A stretch of 64,000 nucleotides of DNA from Streptomyces sp. SCSIO 30461 (GCF_037023745.1 NZ_CP146101.1:3588001-3652000); one strand, 5' to 3'; numbered from the stretch's first letter, positions 38,025-47,138 are shown. The notes: generated by a model not told the origin, from the sequence alone. Numbers and translations are program-made.

Positions 38025-41000
38025 CACACCCGATGCCGCGGGGCAGATCGCCCGCCAGGAGGAACTGCTGCGCCGGGCGCGTGCCCGGGCCTCGGGCCGC
38101 GGCACCACCACCCCCGCCACAGGTGCGGCCGGTACGGGCGGGGAAGCGGCGGCAACGGCCCAGCAGGGCCCGGTCCCGCTGTCGCACGCCCAGCGCCGCA
38201 TGTGGCTGATGGACCGGCTCGGCCACGCCGGAGCCTCCTACAGCGTGCCGTTCGCCACCCGGCTGCGCGGCCCGCTCGACGCGGGTGCACTCGCCGGCGC
38301 ACTCACTTCGCTCGTACGCCGCCACGAGATCCTGCGTACCCGCTACGGGCAGCGGGACGGCGAGCCGCACCAGGAAGTGCTGGACGCGCCCACGGCGATC
38401 GCCGTACCGGTCAGGGACTGCGCCGAGACGGACGCCCCGGCCCTTCTCGCCGACGAGGCGCGCCGCGTCTTCGACCTGTCCACCGGAACGGTGCTGCGCG
38501 CCCTGGTGCTGCGGCACGGTGAGCAGGACCACACCGTGCTGCTGACCTTTCATCACATCGCCATCGACGGCGGCTCACTGGACACGGTGGCACGAGAGCT
38601 CGCCGACCTCTACGCGGCGGCCGTCGGGGGCGGCGAACCGGCCGTGGGGCCGCAGCCGCCGCAGTACGCCGACTTCGCACGCGGGGAGCACGCCGCCGCG
38701 GCCCGGACGGAGCAAGGCCTGGCCCACTGGACCGAGCGGCTCAGCGGGGCCAAGGCCCCGCGCCTGCCGCGGCCTCGGACCTCAGGGGCAGGCCCCCGGC
38801 GCTCCGGCACACACACAGCCCCGATCGACGGCCGGTTGCCCGAGGCGCTGCGCGGTCTCGGCGGTGAACACCGCGCCACCTTGTTCACGGTGGCGCTCAC
38901 GGCCGCCTTCGCCGCCCTGCGTGGGCTCACCGGAGACGACGACCTGGTCATCGGGATCGCCGGCACCCACCGCCGCGGCGCGGCCATGCGTGATCTGGTG
39001 GGCCTGTGCGTCAACACCCTTCCGGTACGGGTGGACACCTCCGGCGACCCGGAGTTCACCGAACTCCTCGCACGGGTGCGGGAAGCGTTGCTGGAGGCCC
39101 AGCAGTACCGTGACGTCCCCTTCGATCTCGTCCTGGAGCGGCTCGGCGCCGCGGCGCGTGACGCCGACGGCACCGCGCTGGTCCGGGTGACCTCCGATGT
39201 CATCGGGGAACCGGCCATTCTCCGGCTGCCCGACACGGTGGGGGAGTATGTGGACGTCGAGACCGGTGAGGCCAAGTTCGACCTCTCCTTCGGCCTGGTC
39301 ACCTACGGTCAGCCGGCCGCCCTTGTGCAGTACGCCGGAACCGCGCTGGACGACACGACCGCGGCGGACCTCTGCGCGCGCTACGCGGCCCTGCTGGCGG
39401 CCGTGACCACGGAGCCGTCGCTGCGGTTGTCGCAGCTTCCCGGCGGTACACCGGCTCGTACGACCGGTACTGCGACCGTTGCGCCTCCCGGCAAACCGGC
39501 CGACGCGGCAGTCGGCAACGGGGCCGACCGCGGCGCCGGCGAGCCGGCCCGTGACACCCACCCGGCCGAGGTTCTGCTTCGCGCGCATCCACGGGTCGCC
39601 GACGCCCATGTGGCCGAAGCGCCCGGCGGCGCGCTGCTGGCGTACGCCGTGCTGTGCGACAGCGTGGGCCCCACCCCCCACGACCTGCGCGCCCGGTTGC
39701 GCACGACCCTCCCGCCCGAGTCCCTGCCCGCCTCGGTCACCCTGCTGGACGCCATGCCCCGCACGTCCGAAGGGGCGGTCGACCAGAGCAGGCTGCCGGG
39801 CATGCCCGCTGCCGCGTCCGGCCCCGCCGCACCGCGGGGGCCGCGCGCCGAAGCCGTCGTCGAGGGCTTCACCGCGCTACTGGGGCGGACTCCCGAGCCG
39901 GACGACGACTTCTTCGCCCTCGGCGGGCACTCCCTCGTTGCGGTGAAACTCGCCGAACGCCTCCGGTCGGCGCTGAAACTGCCGCTGACCGGACTGGACA
40001 TCCTCCAGGCCCGTACGCCTCGGGCGCTCACCGCACTGTTGGACTCCCGCGAGGGCGAACGGACCGCGGCGGCGAAGGCCCAGGCGGTACCCGGCGCGGT
40101 GTTCGGGCAGCCGCGGCCGAGCCGCCCCGGCACGGTCCTGGTCACCGGGGGCACCGGCGGGGTCGGCGCGTACGTACTCCGTGAACTGGCCGCTCAGGGA
40201 AGGCCGGTGCTCGCCTTGGCCCGACCCGAGTCCGCACACCTCGTCGCCGGGGACGGCGTGGAGGTCATCGAGGGGGATCTCGCCGACCCTTCGGCACTGC
40301 GCGCGGCGGTCGCCGCGGCCGACGCGGTCATCCACGCGGCCTGCACCTTCACCCGTCCCGAAGTCGACCTGGCCGCCATGGAGGCCATGGTCGACGGGTG
40401 GCGGCGCGGTCCCTTCGTCTTCGTCAGCAGCGTCGATGCCTATGGGCACCCGGCCGGCGACCGGGTCGCGGAGGAGTCCGCACCGGGAGAGCCGCTCAGC
40501 CCCTATGGGCGCGGCAAGCTCGACTGCGAGGCACTGCTGCTGCGTGCGGCAGGGACCGAAGGCCGCGGCGGGGCCAGCGCCGTACGCTCGCCGATCGTCT
40601 GGGGCGCGCACGACCGGTTGCGCGACCAGTTGCGTTGGGGAGCGACCGGCCTGCTCTACCAGGCGGCCGCGGAAGGACGTCCGATCGCGCTGCCGAAGCC
40701 CGGCACCGGCGGACACGACTGGTACGGCGTCGCCTGGGTGCATGCCGCGGCCCTCGCCAGGGCGGTGACAGCCTGCCTGGACGCGCCCGTGCACGGCGTC
40801 GCCAACGCCGTCAGCGGACATGTCTCCTGGCATGAACTGGCCACCGATCTGACCGGACTGCTGGGCAGCGCGAGTGTCGTCACCGAGACCGTCGAGGTCC
40901 ACCAGGACCTCGACCACCGCTGGCACTACGACAGCCGCCGCCTGGCCCGCCCGCTGCGGGCGGAGCCGGGAGAGGACCGGCGAGCGGTCCTGGCCGCCAT

Positions 41001-41031
41001 GATCGACGGCGGCACGGCGAGCGCCCGTTGA
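38014..41031 (+). CDS. NRPS C-(A-tail)-T-SDR/reductase protein with degenerate adenylation remnant
   Basis: A 1005-residue synthetase. The C domain (about 50-470) has an intact HHIAIDG (180-186) and GLCVNTLPVRV. Residues about 517-595 align with only the C-terminal subdomain of an A domain (HPRVADAHVAE, LRARLRTTLPPESLPASVTL); the whole N-terminal subdomain is missing and the A10 GKVD is GAVD, with Ala588 for Lys. The carrier has LGGHSLVA with Ser640. The end (about 706-1000) is an extended SDR domain with TGGTGGVG (711-718), FVSSVDAYG and YGRGK (831-835). It resembles thioester reductases but also NDP-sugar epimerases. The carrier must be charged in trans, and release may be reductive. Confidence 0.9.
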   Translation: MSTDTPDAAGQIARQEELLRRARARASGRGTTTPATGAAGTGGEAAATAQQGPVPLSHAQRRMWLMDRLGHAGASYSVPFATRLRGPLDAGALAGALTSLVRRHEILRTRYGQRDGEPHQEVLDAPTAIAVPVRDCAETDAPALLADEARRVFDLSTGTVLRALVLRHGEQDHTVLLTFHHIAIDGGSLDTVARELADLYAAAVGGGEPAVGPQPPQYADFARGEHAAAARTEQGLAHWTERLSGAKAPRLPRPRTSGAGPRRSGTHTAPIDGRLPEALRGLGGEHRATLFTVALTAAFAALRGLTGDDDLVIGIAGTHRRGAAMRDLVGLCVNTLPVRVDTSGDPEFTELLARVREALLEAQQYRDVPFDLVLERLGAAARDADGTALVRVTSDVIGEPAILRLPDTVGEYVDVETGEAKFDLSFGLVTYGQPAALVQYAGTALDDTTAADLCARYAALLAAVTTEPSLRLSQLPGGTPARTTGTATVAPPGKPADAAVGNGADRGAGEPARDTHPAEVLLRAHPRVADAHVAEAPGGALLAYAVLCDSVGPTPHDLRARLRTTLPPESLPASVTLLDAMPRTSEGAVDQSRLPGMPAAASGPAAPRGPRAEAVVEGFTALLGRTPEPDDDFFALGGHSLVAVKLAERLRSALKLPLTGLDILQARTPRALTALLDSREGERTAAAKAQAVPGAVFGQPRPSRPGTVLVTGGTGGVGAYVLRELAAQGRPVLALARPESAHLVAGDGVEVIEGDLADPSALRAAVAAADAVIHAACTFTRPEVDLAAMEAMVDGWRRGPFVFVSSVDAYGHPAGDRVAEESAPGEPLSPYGRGKLDCEALLLRAAGTEGRGGASAVRSPIVWGAHDRLRDQLRWGATGLLYQAAAEGRPIALPKPGTGGHDWYGVAWVHAAALARAVTACLDAPVHGVANAVSGHVSWHELATDLTGLLGSASVVTETVEVHQDLDHRWHYDSRRLARPLRAEPGEDRRAVLAAMIDGGTASAR

Positions 41032-41069
41032 GCCGACGGGCGGCACCGTCGGATGGGGCGGAGTCGTCC

Positions 41070-41110
41070 GCGCGGCGCCCGGTGACGTCTGTCGCCACCG
41101 GGCGCCGCGC
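41070..41110. terminator. Bidirectional hairpin terminator
   Basis: Perfect 15-bp arms at 41070-41084 and 41096-41110 with an 11-base loop, between the last NRPS gene and the converging thioesterase gene. It marks the 3' boundary of the synthetase operon. Confidence 0.8.
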
Positions 41111-41135
41111 GCTCAGGGCACATTCGCCGCGCGGT

Positions 41136-41894
41136 TCACGACAACGCGCCCCTGAGGCGTTCGCTGAACTCGTCCGGCACGTCGTTGAAGTAGAAGTGAC
41201 CGCCCTGGAAGACATGCACGTCGGCCGCGGCGGTGGTGTGCTCCGTCCAGGCCGCGGAGTCGGCGAGCGGCACCCGGGGGTCGCTGTCGGGAGCGAAGAC
41301 CGAAACGGGGCAGTCCAGCTTCACATCCGTACCGGCCCGATACGGCTCGATCATCTCCAGATCGGCACGGATGGCGGGCAGGATGAGCTCGGCCAGCTCC
41401 GGATGGTCGTTCAGTACGTCCTGGGTGCCACCGAGCCCCATGATCCCGGCGAGCACACCTGCGTCGTCCTGGTGGCGCAGCCCCATGTCGACGCGCCGGG
41501 ACGGCGCCACGCACGCGGAGGCGATCAGTCGCTCCGGGCCACGGCCCATGGCCCGCTCCGCGCGCAACGCCACCTCGAAGGCGGTGACAGCCCCCATGCT
41601 GTGGCCGAAGAAGTACGAGCGCCTCCCCAGCAGCGGCTGCAACGCCTCGTGGATCCCGTCCGCCAAGGCGTCCATGGATGTCAGCGGCGCATCGGCGAGC
41701 CTGTCGGCCCGGCCGGGGTACTGCACCACCGAGACCTGGACATCCGGCCCAGCCGCCCTCAGGGCCGCCGAAAGGGCGTAGTAGTAGCTCGCCGAACCGC
41801 CTGCGTGCGGGAAGCACACCAAGTGCCGCTCCGCCGCCGGCACCGGGTGGAATACACGGACCCACTCACTGCTGTCCCGCCCTGCCTGCCCCAT
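41136..41894 (-). CDS. Type II (editing) thioesterase of the NRPS locus
   Basis: A 252-residue alpha/beta hydrolase of the TEII family. It has FPHAGG at 28-33, GHSMG with nucleophile Ser99, a mid-domain lid rich in hydrophobic residues, Asp in VFAPDSDPRVP and a C-terminal GGHFYF His. TEIIs remove wrong or stalled acyl groups from carrier proteins, here probably from the four T domains next door. It lies on the opposite strand, converging on the NRPS genes, so it is transcribed separately. The ATG at 41894 has GGGAGGGA upstream. Confidence 0.92.
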   Translation of the reverse strand: MGQAGRDSSEWVRVFHPVPAAERHLVCFPHAGGSASYYYALSAALRAAGPDVQVSVVQYPGRADRLADAPLTSMDALADGIHEALQPLLGRRSYFFGHSMGAVTAFEVALRAERAMGRGPERLIASACVAPSRRVDMGLRHQDDAGVLAGIMGLGGTQDVLNDHPELAELILPAIRADLEMIEPYRAGTDVKLDCPVSVFAPDSDPRVPLADSAAWTEHTTAAADVHVFQGGHFYFNDVPDEFSERLRGALS

Positions 41895-42084
41895 GTCGCT
41901 CCCTCCCGTTCCCATCTGGCTCGAGCTTTTCACAGCATGATCGGAAGTGCCTCGTGATCGGAGACCATGTTCCCCGGACGACGTCCGGTCGGCCGGGGTG
42001 CACGGTCGCCTCCCTCCTGCTTGGTTGCGCAGGGTCGGTATCAGGCGGACTCTGGACCTGATGATGCAGGCCGGTGAGGGCACC

Positions 42085-44475
42085 ATGAGCTACGTGAGGA
42101 AGGCGACTGGGGACATCGACTTCCGTGGTCCGCTGGACGTCACGAAGGCCGCCACGTGCGTACTCGATGCCCATGACACGGTGATCGGCTGGAGTTCCGC
42201 GGCCAGGGAACTCCTCGGCTACCCGACCGAGGAGATCATCGGCCGCCCCGTCACCACCTTCCTGGAACCGGCTGCTCTCGGGGACGCCTCAGCGGGCCGA
42301 CACCGACGCGACGCATGCGTCGGCGTGCACCGCGACGGCCACCGGGTGCGCCTCGTCGCCACGTTCTGCCCACTGTCCGGCGCCGGGCCGGCGCAGCGGA
42401 TTCTCGTGGCGGCGGAGTACGCACCGCTCCGGGATTGGGAAACCCAGCTCGCGATGCTCCAGGGCCTTGCCACGCAGTCACCCGTCGGCCTCGCCACGTA
42501 TGACACCGACCTCCGCCTCCTGTGGTGCAACGCCGTCTCCGAGGTCGAACTCGGGCAGCCGCTCGAAGAGGTACGGGGCGAGTTGGCCGGCGACCTCTAT
42601 CCTCTCGGTGGCTTTGTGACGCCGGGCTATCCGGAGACCCTCGAGGCGGTGATGCGGCAGGTGCTGGAGACGGGTGAACCCATCCTGGACCTGCACTTCC
42701 GGGGCGAGCAGCCCAGCGAGCCGGGCCGTGAGCACATCTGGTCCTGCTCCTACTACCGGATCCAGGGCACTGACGGTCAGGTGTTCGGGCTCTGCGAGGA
42801 CGCGTTCGACATCACGGACCGCTACCGGGCGCAGCAGCAGCTGAACCTGCTGGTGGAAGCCGGCCGAAGGGTCGGTACGACCCTGGATGTGATCGTCACG
42901 GCCGATGAGCTGACGGCGGTGGCGGTGTCCGGCTTCGCCGACCTGGTCGAGGTCGATCTCGCTCCCGCGGTGCTGGACGGCGAGATGCCCGACGCCACGG
43001 GCCCGGCGGGCACCGAACTGATGCGCACGGCCGCACGCTCGGCCACGTCCGGCGGCACCACCGGCACCGCGGTCGCCCGCAGCCGCCCGCCCTCGCCGGT
43101 GGACCATCCGCCGGGCTCGCCCCAGTACCGCAGTCTCTCCTCGGGCGGACTCGTCCTCGTGGACGACACACTCGTCGTGCCGCTGCGGGTCGGCGGCAGG
43201 GCGATCGGGCTGGTCACCTTCGTACGCCGCGACGGATCCGACCTCTTCGACAGCGGTGCCGTCGCGCTCGCGGACGAGCTGGTCACCCGGGCAGCCGTGT
43301 CGATCGACAACGCCCGCCGCTACACCCGGGAACGCTCGGCGGCGCTGGCCCTCCAGCGGCAGCTGCTGCCGCGGCACCTCCCGGCGAACTCCGCGGTGGA
43401 CGTGGCGCATCGCTATCTGCCCACCGACGACCTGAGCGGGGTGGGCGGCGACTGGTTCGACGTCATCCCCCTGTCCGGTACCAGAGTCGGGCTGGTCGTC
43501 GGGGACGTCGTCGGTCATGGGCTGCACGCCGCGGCCACCATGGGACGCCTGCGTACGACGGTCCGTGCCCTCGCCCCCACCGACCTGCCGCCCGAAGAAC
43601 TGCTGAAGCGGCTGGACGACCTCGTGGGGCAGTCGGCGGTCGACGTCGGCGCCGACGCGGGCGCCTTCACCGGTGATGACGACGTGGCCACCGGTGCCAC
43701 CTGCCTCTACGCCGTGTACGACCCCGTCTCACGGCGCTGCACCATGGCCCGTGCCGGGCACCTGCCACCCGCGATCGTGCACCCGGACGGGCAGGTCGGC
43801 TTCCCTGATCTGCCGGCCGGGCCCCCGCTCGGCCTCGGCGGGTTGCCCTTCGAATCCCATGAGCTCGAACTGCCGGTCGGAAGCCTGATCGCTCTCTTCA
43901 CGGACGGGCTGGTCGAGGCGCGGGACCGTGACATCGACAAGGGTCTGGAGACCCTGGGCAGAGTCCTCAGCGAGGGTGCCGACTCCCTGGAGGAGCTCTG
44001 CGACCGCGCCATCTGCGAGCTCCTTCCGGGCAGCATGACCACGGACGACACCGCTCTCCTGCTGGTCCGCACCCGCGAACTCGACAGCGCAAGGATCGCC
44101 ACCTGGAACCTTCCGGCGGAGCCGCTCGCCGCAGGGCAGGCCCGGGAACTGATCGCGGAACGACTGCGTGACTGGGAACTGGAGGAGCTGGTGTTCCCCA
44201 CCGAGCTCATCGCCAGCGAACTGGTCACCAACGCGGTCAGACACGCCGTGGGGCCGCTCCATCTGCGGCTCATCCTGGACCGCACCCTGGTCTGCGAGGT
44301 CGCGGACGGCGGCCACACCGCACCCCATCTGCGGCACAGCGCGGACGACGACGAGGGAGGGCGCGGGCTGTTCATCGTCGCCCAGCTCGTACTGCGCTGG
44401 GGGACGCGCTACAGCGACTGGGGCAAGGCGATCTGGACCGAACAGTCGCTGCCTCGGGTGCAGCGGCGAGGCTGA
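42085..44475 (+). CDS. PAS-GAF-SpoIIE phosphatase-HATPase signalling protein
   Basis: A 796-residue soluble signalling protein, common in Streptomyces. The N-terminal 260 residues hold two PAS modules (DTVIGWSSAARELLGYP; YDTDLRLLWCNAVSEV). A GAF-like region follows (about 265-430). The PP2C/SpoIIE phosphatase domain has VGGDWFDVIPL, GDVVGHGLHAAATM and MTTDDTALLLVRT. A C-terminal HATPase_c anti-sigma type kinase domain has ELVTNAVRHA and GGRGLFIVAQL. It would dephosphorylate or phosphorylate anti-sigma-factor antagonists in response to a sensed signal. Starts at 42061 or 42064 are possible; 42085 has GTGAGGG nearby. No sigma factor gene adjoins. Confidence 0.9.
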   Translation: MSYVRKATGDIDFRGPLDVTKAATCVLDAHDTVIGWSSAARELLGYPTEEIIGRPVTTFLEPAALGDASAGRHRRDACVGVHRDGHRVRLVATFCPLSGAGPAQRILVAAEYAPLRDWETQLAMLQGLATQSPVGLATYDTDLRLLWCNAVSEVELGQPLEEVRGELAGDLYPLGGFVTPGYPETLEAVMRQVLETGEPILDLHFRGEQPSEPGREHIWSCSYYRIQGTDGQVFGLCEDAFDITDRYRAQQQLNLLVEAGRRVGTTLDVIVTADELTAVAVSGFADLVEVDLAPAVLDGEMPDATGPAGTELMRTAARSATSGGTTGTAVARSRPPSPVDHPPGSPQYRSLSSGGLVLVDDTLVVPLRVGGRAIGLVTFVRRDGSDLFDSGAVALADELVTRAAVSIDNARRYTRERSAALALQRQLLPRHLPANSAVDVAHRYLPTDDLSGVGGDWFDVIPLSGTRVGLVVGDVVGHGLHAAATMGRLRTTVRALAPTDLPPEELLKRLDDLVGQSAVDVGADAGAFTGDDDVATGATCLYAVYDPVSRRCTMARAGHLPPAIVHPDGQVGFPDLPAGPPLGLGGLPFESHELELPVGSLIALFTDGLVEARDRDIDKGLETLGRVLSEGADSLEELCDRAICELLPGSMTTDDTALLLVRTRELDSARIATWNLPAEPLAAGQARELIAERLRDWELEELVFPTELIASELVTNAVRHAVGPLHLRLILDRTLVCEVADGGHTAPHLRHSADDDEGGRGLFIVAQLVLRWGTRYSDWGKAIWTEQSLPRVQRRG

Positions 44476-44547
44476 CCGGCGGGCGCTGGGTGCGCCTGCC
44501 TGCGCGCGAGCTGTCGCTCTCAGGACGATACCGGCACACAAGAAGAC

Positions 44548-44574
44548 CGGGAGGCGCCGGGCGAGCGCCTCCCG
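44548..44574 (+). terminator. Hairpin terminator
   Basis: CGGGAGGCGC (44548-44557) and GCGCCTCCCG (44565-44574) with a 7-base loop, after the PAS-SpoIIE gene and before the frameshifted gene on the other strand. Confidence 0.7.
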
Positions 44575-44669
44575 ATCGAGGTCGGCGGCGAGGAAAGCGA
44601 AAGGACTCGTTCAGTGGAAGAATTGAGAAGGAAGCCCCTTCATGGCCTCGCCGTCGGCAACGCTAGCAC

Positions 44670-45321
44670 TCAGCTCGGGACCAAGTCGCGCAGATTTTCG
44701 AGGGTGATGGTCCGGGAGTCCGGATGCAGTCCGTCAGGACGTTCGAGGCCGATGTAGGTCACAGGCTCGTCCGGGAGCTGCTCGCCGTCCCACAGGTCCA
44801 CGCTCGTGGTGTCTCCGGACATCAGGTCCACCAGGTACCCCACCGTCAACTGCTCGCGCTGGACGACGGCGCGCACCACTTTCGACCGCCGCGAGCATGT
44901 CCTCGTAGGTGTGCTGGTACCGGCCGTACGAGGGCAGGCTGAGCAGGTCGAGCACCCCTTTCCCCAGCCGCGTCAGCACGCTCCCGCGCGGCTTCTCGTC
45001 GCCGAGTGCCTTGGCCATGCACCGCATCCAGAACTCCTCGGTGTCGGGCACGTTCGCCGGGAAGCCGATGAAGTACGCGTTGTGCCGGACGTGATCGCCC
45101 ACCCTCTCGCTCACGGTGCGCGGCGTCCGCTCGGCGGTGTGCACGACCGCGGCCTCGGACAGCCCCGACAGCCGCTCCAGCAGCTCCGCCGAGAGCTTGA
45201 AGCCCACGGAAGCCGGCGCCGCGTCGAACTGCCGTGCGGCGGCTCCTGCCCCGGTGGAACCCTTGGGGGAGGGAAGCCGGTGAGTGTGCCGGATGACCAG
45301 CGATTCGAGACTGTTCGCCAT
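44670..45321 (-). pseudogene. Frameshifted conserved gene of unknown family
   Basis: Two adjoining frames on the minus strand make one apparent protein. The 5' part (ATG at 45321, MANSLESLVIRHTHRLPSPK) runs through LSGLSEAAVVHTAERTPRTV and FIGFPANVPDTEEFWMRCMAK to YEDMLAAVES, then loses sense. The 3' part continues in the next frame from about VVRAVVQREQLTVGYLVDL to LENLRDLVPS with stop at 44670. The shift lies in the CACTTTCGAC stretch at about 44877-44886 and would be healed by removing one base. Real decay and sequencing error cannot be told apart. I do not recognise the family. Confidence 0.65.
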
Positions 45322-45452
45322 TCGAGGATGATCGCAGAGGTGCGCGAGCCGACGCACAGGAGTTTCCGCACGTACGCCCGGCGATGTGATCACACTTTCT
45401 GCATCAGGAGCTCCCGCCCGTGAGCGACTGCCAACACCTGGCAAGCTGTGAC

Positions 45453-45494
45453 TGACTGCTGACTGCTGACTGCTGACTGCTGACTGCTGACTGC
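45453..45494. repeat. Heptamer microsatellite (TGACTGC, six perfect copies)
   Basis: Six perfect TGACTGC units fill 45453-45494, with partial units on both sides. The array lies between the divergent frameshifted gene and the GNAT gene, about 75 bp upstream of the GNAT start, and could alter promoter spacing by slipped-strand mispairing. Confidence 0.9.
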
Positions 45495-45567
45495 TGACCG
45501 CGGCTGCCCGCCCCCTCCGGCGCGGACCTGCCGCCGCCCCGCCTCCATCACCGATCTGCGAGGAACC

Positions 45568-46026
45568 GTGCCCCCGAACACCGGCCTGGACATCCGCCCC
45601 CTGAGCCTGGCCGACCGGGCCGCCTGGGAGCCGTTGTGGCAGGCGTACCTGGACTTCTACGACCATGTGCTCACGCCCGAGGTCACGGATCTGACCTGGT
45701 CTCGCTTCAGCGACCCGGCGGAACCGATGGGCGCGCTGGGGGCGTGGTCCGACGGCGCCCTGATCGGCATCTGCCACCACGTCCTGCACCGCTCCACCTG
45801 GGCCGCGGGCACGTACTGCTACCTGGAGGACCTGTTCACGGCACCTGAGTCCCGGGGGTGCGGGGTGGGCAGGGCGCTCATCGAGGCGACCGCCACCGCG
45901 GCCAGGGAGGCAGGGGCCGAGAAGCTCTACTGGCAGACGAGCGGCGGCAACGCCTCCGCGCGTGCCCTCTACGACCGGGTGGCCCGGCACGAAGGTTTCC
46001 TCGTCTACGAGCGGCCGCTCACGTGA
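45568..46026 (+). CDS. GNAT-family N-acetyltransferase
   Basis: A 152-residue acetyltransferase. The acetyl-CoA site is in the LEDLFTAPESRGCGVGRALIEA segment, with the RGxGVG loop typical of motif A. A later YWQTSGGNASARALYDRV motif B contains the AxxLYxxxG-like helix. The substrate is unknown. GTG start with GAGGAA upstream. Its stop and the GTG of the polyprenyl synthase overlap by four bases (GTGA), so the two are co-translated. Confidence 0.88.
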   Translation: MPPNTGLDIRPLSLADRAAWEPLWQAYLDFYDHVLTPEVTDLTWSRFSDPAEPMGALGAWSDGALIGICHHVLHRSTWAAGTYCYLEDLFTAPESRGCGVGRALIEATATAAREAGAEKLYWQTSGGNASARALYDRVARHEGFLVYERPLT

Positions 46027-47138
46027 CCGCGAACCGCACGGCGGGGACGGGCACCGGGACGGATACCGACGCCGGGGCGGCGATACGGCGCGTCGACGGG
46101 CACCGCCGCCGCTTCGACGCGCACTTCGAGGCGTACTTCGACTCTCTCGCCCGGCACATCGACACCCCGCCGATGAGCCGGTTCACGCCCCGTTGCCTGG
46201 AACTGCTCAGGGACCTCTCCCTACGCGGCGGCAACCGGCTGCGGGTCGCCCTCCTGTACGAGGCCGCCCGGCTGGTCACCGGCGGCGATGTGCCCGGCCT
46301 GGAGCCCGCGGCACTGAGCGTCGAACTGCTGCAGACACACGGCCTCATCCACGACGACATCATCGACGACTCACCCGTCCGCCGCGGCGGTCCTTCCACC
46401 TACTACGCCTACCGCGACGAGCATCCGGACCGGCCCAGGACCGCTCTGGGACTCGCCGTGCTCGCCGGTGACCTGGCCGCCTTCCTGTCCGTGCGCGTGC
46501 TGCTGGACGCCGACCTTCCCGTCGAGCTGCGCCAGTCCCTCATGGACGCTCACCTGCGCGCCGCCACCGAGACCGTCACCGGACAGGTCGTGGACCTGGA
46601 GCGCGATCTGCACGCCGTACCCGGCGAGGACCTGCTGCACACGGTGACCGACTTCAAGAGCGCCCGCTACTCGATCCTGGCGCCGCTGCGGATGGGCCTG
46701 CTGGTCGTCGGCGAGGACCCGGCGCCGTACGACCGGACCCTCAGCCGCTATGCGCGCCTCGCCGGTATCGGCGGACAGTTGCGAGACGACTACCTCGATC
46801 TCTTCGGCACCGAGGAGACGCAGGCCAAGTCGACCGGGTCCGACATCAGGTCCGGACGCCGCAGCTACGCCGTCAGCGCCGTACTGGCCGCTGCGACCCA
46901 GGACGAGTCGGACCTCGTGGAATCGGCGCTGGGTGATCCCCGGTGCCCGGACGAGACCATCGAGTGCGTCCGAGCCATCGCCCGGCGCCACGGTGTGGAC
47001 GATCGCCTTCGGGCCGACATGCGCCGCCACGCCGAGGCCGCCGCTGCCGAGACCGACCGCTGGCCGTGCCACTGGCGTCCGGAAGCCGTCGGCTTCTTCC
47101 GGCAGCTGCCGCTGTGGGCGGTGAGCCGGCTGGCGTGA
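46023..47138 (+). CDS. Polyprenyl (geranylgeranyl-type) diphosphate synthase
   Basis: A 371-residue trans-isoprenyl diphosphate synthase that condenses isopentenyl diphosphate with an allylic primer. The first Asp-rich motif DDIIDDSPVRRGG starts at residue 111 and the second is in QLRDDYLDLFG. LRGGNRLRVALLYEA supplies the Lys/Arg region, though the usual GKxxR Lys is Asn. The chain length cannot be judged by eye. No terpene cyclase, phytoene synthase or UbiA gene lies nearby; the GNAT gene is coupled to it. The N-terminal 20 residues are Thr/Gly/Asp-rich and low-complexity. Confidence 0.88.
   Translation: MTANRTAGTGTGTDTDAGAAIRRVDGHRRRFDAHFEAYFDSLARHIDTPPMSRFTPRCLELLRDLSLRGGNRLRVALLYEAARLVTGGDVPGLEPAALSVELLQTHGLIHDDIIDDSPVRRGGPSTYYAYRDEHPDRPRTALGLAVLAGDLAAFLSVRVLLDADLPVELRQSLMDAHLRAATETVTGQVVDLERDLHAVPGEDLLHTVTDFKSARYSILAPLRMGLLVVGEDPAPYDRTLSRYARLAGIGGQLRDDYLDLFGTEETQAKSTGSDIRSGRRSYAVSAVLAAATQDESDLVESALGDPRCPDETIECVRAIARRHGVDDRLRADMRRHAEAAAAETDRWPCHWRPEAVGFFRQLPLWAVSRLA

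Noticed and set aside
29362..41031. bldA-type TTA codon control of the NRPS genes
   Set aside because: The two TTA strings I noticed in the synthetase genes (near 31627 and 32982) fall across codon boundaries, so no in-frame TTA was found by eye.
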